Below are positions 5,210 through 5,820 of a stretch of DNA of 5,820 nucleotides, in pieces. Position 1 is the first letter of the stretch, and the number at the start of each line of letters is the position of its first letter. Under the pieces are notes generated by a model. The model was not told the origin of the DNA. It did no database searches and worked only from the letters and a program-made list of their open reading frames with translations. The DNA comes from Clostridia bacterium. Its GTDB lineage: Bacteria; Bacillota; Clostridia; Christensenellales; CAG-917. Made by a program: the position numbers and the translations under genes. The stretch lies in NCBI GenBank assembly GCA_900769205.1, contig CAAGFS010000104.1:1-5820 (forward strand), read 5' to 3'.

Positions 5210-5820
5210 ATGGAAGATATGTATTCGAGAGAAAGGATGCTCATAGGCGACAAGGTCGAAAGGCTCAAATCCGCAAGAGTGCTCGTGTGCGGAGTTGGCG
5301 GTGTGGGCGGATACGTCGTGGAAGCACTCGCACGCGCGGGAGTCGGCACGATCGGCGTTCTTGACAACGATGAGTTTTCCGTGAGCAATCTCAACAGGCA
5401 GCTGCTTGCCACGCGCGATACGATCGGAAGAAGAAAGACGGAAGTTGCAAAGGAACGTATCCTTTCAATAAATCCCGACTGCAACGCGCTTTGCTACGAC
5501 GTGTTTTTCAACGAAGAAACCGCTCCCGACGTGCCTATATGCGAGTTCGATTATATCGTGGACGCAATAGACACCGTAAGCGCAAAGTTGCTGCTAATCG
5601 TCCGCGCGCAAAGTGCGGGAGTGAAGATAATCTCCTGTATGGGCACGGGCAACAAACTGGGCACGGATTTCAAGGTCTGCGACGTGTACGAAACCAGCGT
5701 ATGCCCGCTTGCAAAAGTGATGAGAAAGGAACTCAAAGCGCGCGGAGTGAAGGCGTTGAAAGTGGTGTATTCAACCGAGCAACCCATCGTTTCAAGCGAC
5801 ACGCCTTGCGAGAAAGGAAG
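5210..5820 (+). CDS. tcdA: tRNA threonylcarbamoyladenosine dehydratase (ThiF/E1-like), 3'-truncated by the window
   Basis: TcdA (YgdL/CsdL) uses ATP to dehydrate the t6A nucleoside at position 37 of ANN-decoding tRNAs to the cyclic form ct6A, a cytoplasmic step that improves decoding. The window holds 203 codons of a protein usually about 240-270 residues long. Visible ThiF-fold features are the nucleotide-binding loop GVGGVGG (28-34), D52/D54 of LDNDEF, SNLNRQ with Arg63, the GRRK segment with Lys76, and DAIDTVSAK (118-126). These are followed by SCMGTGNK (142-149) and CPLAKVMRKELK (165-176), both typical of Gram-positive TcdA. The loop ends in Gly where most homologues have Ser. The ATG at 5210 is chosen because it has AAGG upstream and lies downstream of the predicted transcription start; in-frame ATGs at 5171 and 5219 are alternatives. 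The gene is divergent from the XRE regulator. Other ThiF-family E1-like enzymes (MoeB, ThiF) are less likely given the family-specific C-terminal segments. Confidence 0.9.
   Translation, partial: MEDMYSRERMLIGDKVERLKSARVLVCGVGGVGGYVVEALARAGVGTIGVLDNDEFSVSNLNRQLLATRDTIGRRKTEVAKERILSINPDCNALCYDVFFNEETAPDVPICEFDYIVDAIDTVSAKLLLIVRAQSAGVKIISCMGTGNKLGTDFKVCDVYETSVCPLAKVMRKELKARGVKALKVVYSTEQPIVSSDTPCEKG

Noticed and set aside
5149..5484. Minus-strand open frame inside tcdA
   Set aside because: It is a shadow of tcdA, rich in Ser/Thr/Pro from reverse reading, with no start signals.
1..5820. CRISPR array, tRNA/rRNA genes, insertion sequence or prophage
   Set aside because: No regularly spaced long repeats, tRNA cloverleaf, rRNA motifs, transposase or phage structural genes are seen on either strand.

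Overview
This window is the edge of a bacterial contig, most likely from an uncultured member of the Bacillota (Clostridia-like). The reasons are these: the TcdA homologue has the Gram-positive form of the family (an N-terminal YSRE..LIG and a CPLAKVMRKELK segment); there is a small single-domain Cro/C1-type regulator with strong sigma-A-like promoter hexamers; and purine-rich ribosome binding sites precede two of the starts. Base composition is close to balanced and there is no sign of recent horizontal transfer in the main genes. The organism assignment is inference from protein character, not from a marker gene.

Layout. Bases 1-14 are not genomic: they match the 3' end of the Illumina read-1 adapter, and the uvrB reading frame becomes recognisable exactly at base 15. 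From there uvrB (5'-truncated, + strand) runs to 1709. After a 90-base gap comes a complete uvrA (+, 1800-4619). A 156-base convergent intergenic region (4620-4775) holds stem-loops that look like back-to-back intrinsic terminators. A small XRE-family regulator (-, 4776-4988) follows. A 221-base divergent intergenic region (4989-5209) carries one good promoter per direction and a set of inverted repeats containing TTTGACA. The window ends inside tcdA (+, 5210 to the edge).

How the genes work together. UvrA and UvrB form the damage-recognition complex of nucleotide excision repair: UvrA finds the lesion and loads UvrB, which verifies it and recruits UvrC (not in this window). Their order and orientation suggest one transcription unit ending at the hairpin near 4700. 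The regulator and tcdA are transcribed divergently from a shared region. The inverted repeats there are plausible operators for the regulator itself and possibly for tcdA, but this is inference. TcdA is a tRNA-modification enzyme with no known functional link to excision repair.

I see no clear evidence of a new biological system here. The points most worth a second look are the adapter remnant at the contig end, the evenly spaced TTTGACA motifs between the regulator and tcdA, and the exact nucleotide identity of three motif-coding tracts between the two ATPase halves of uvrA.
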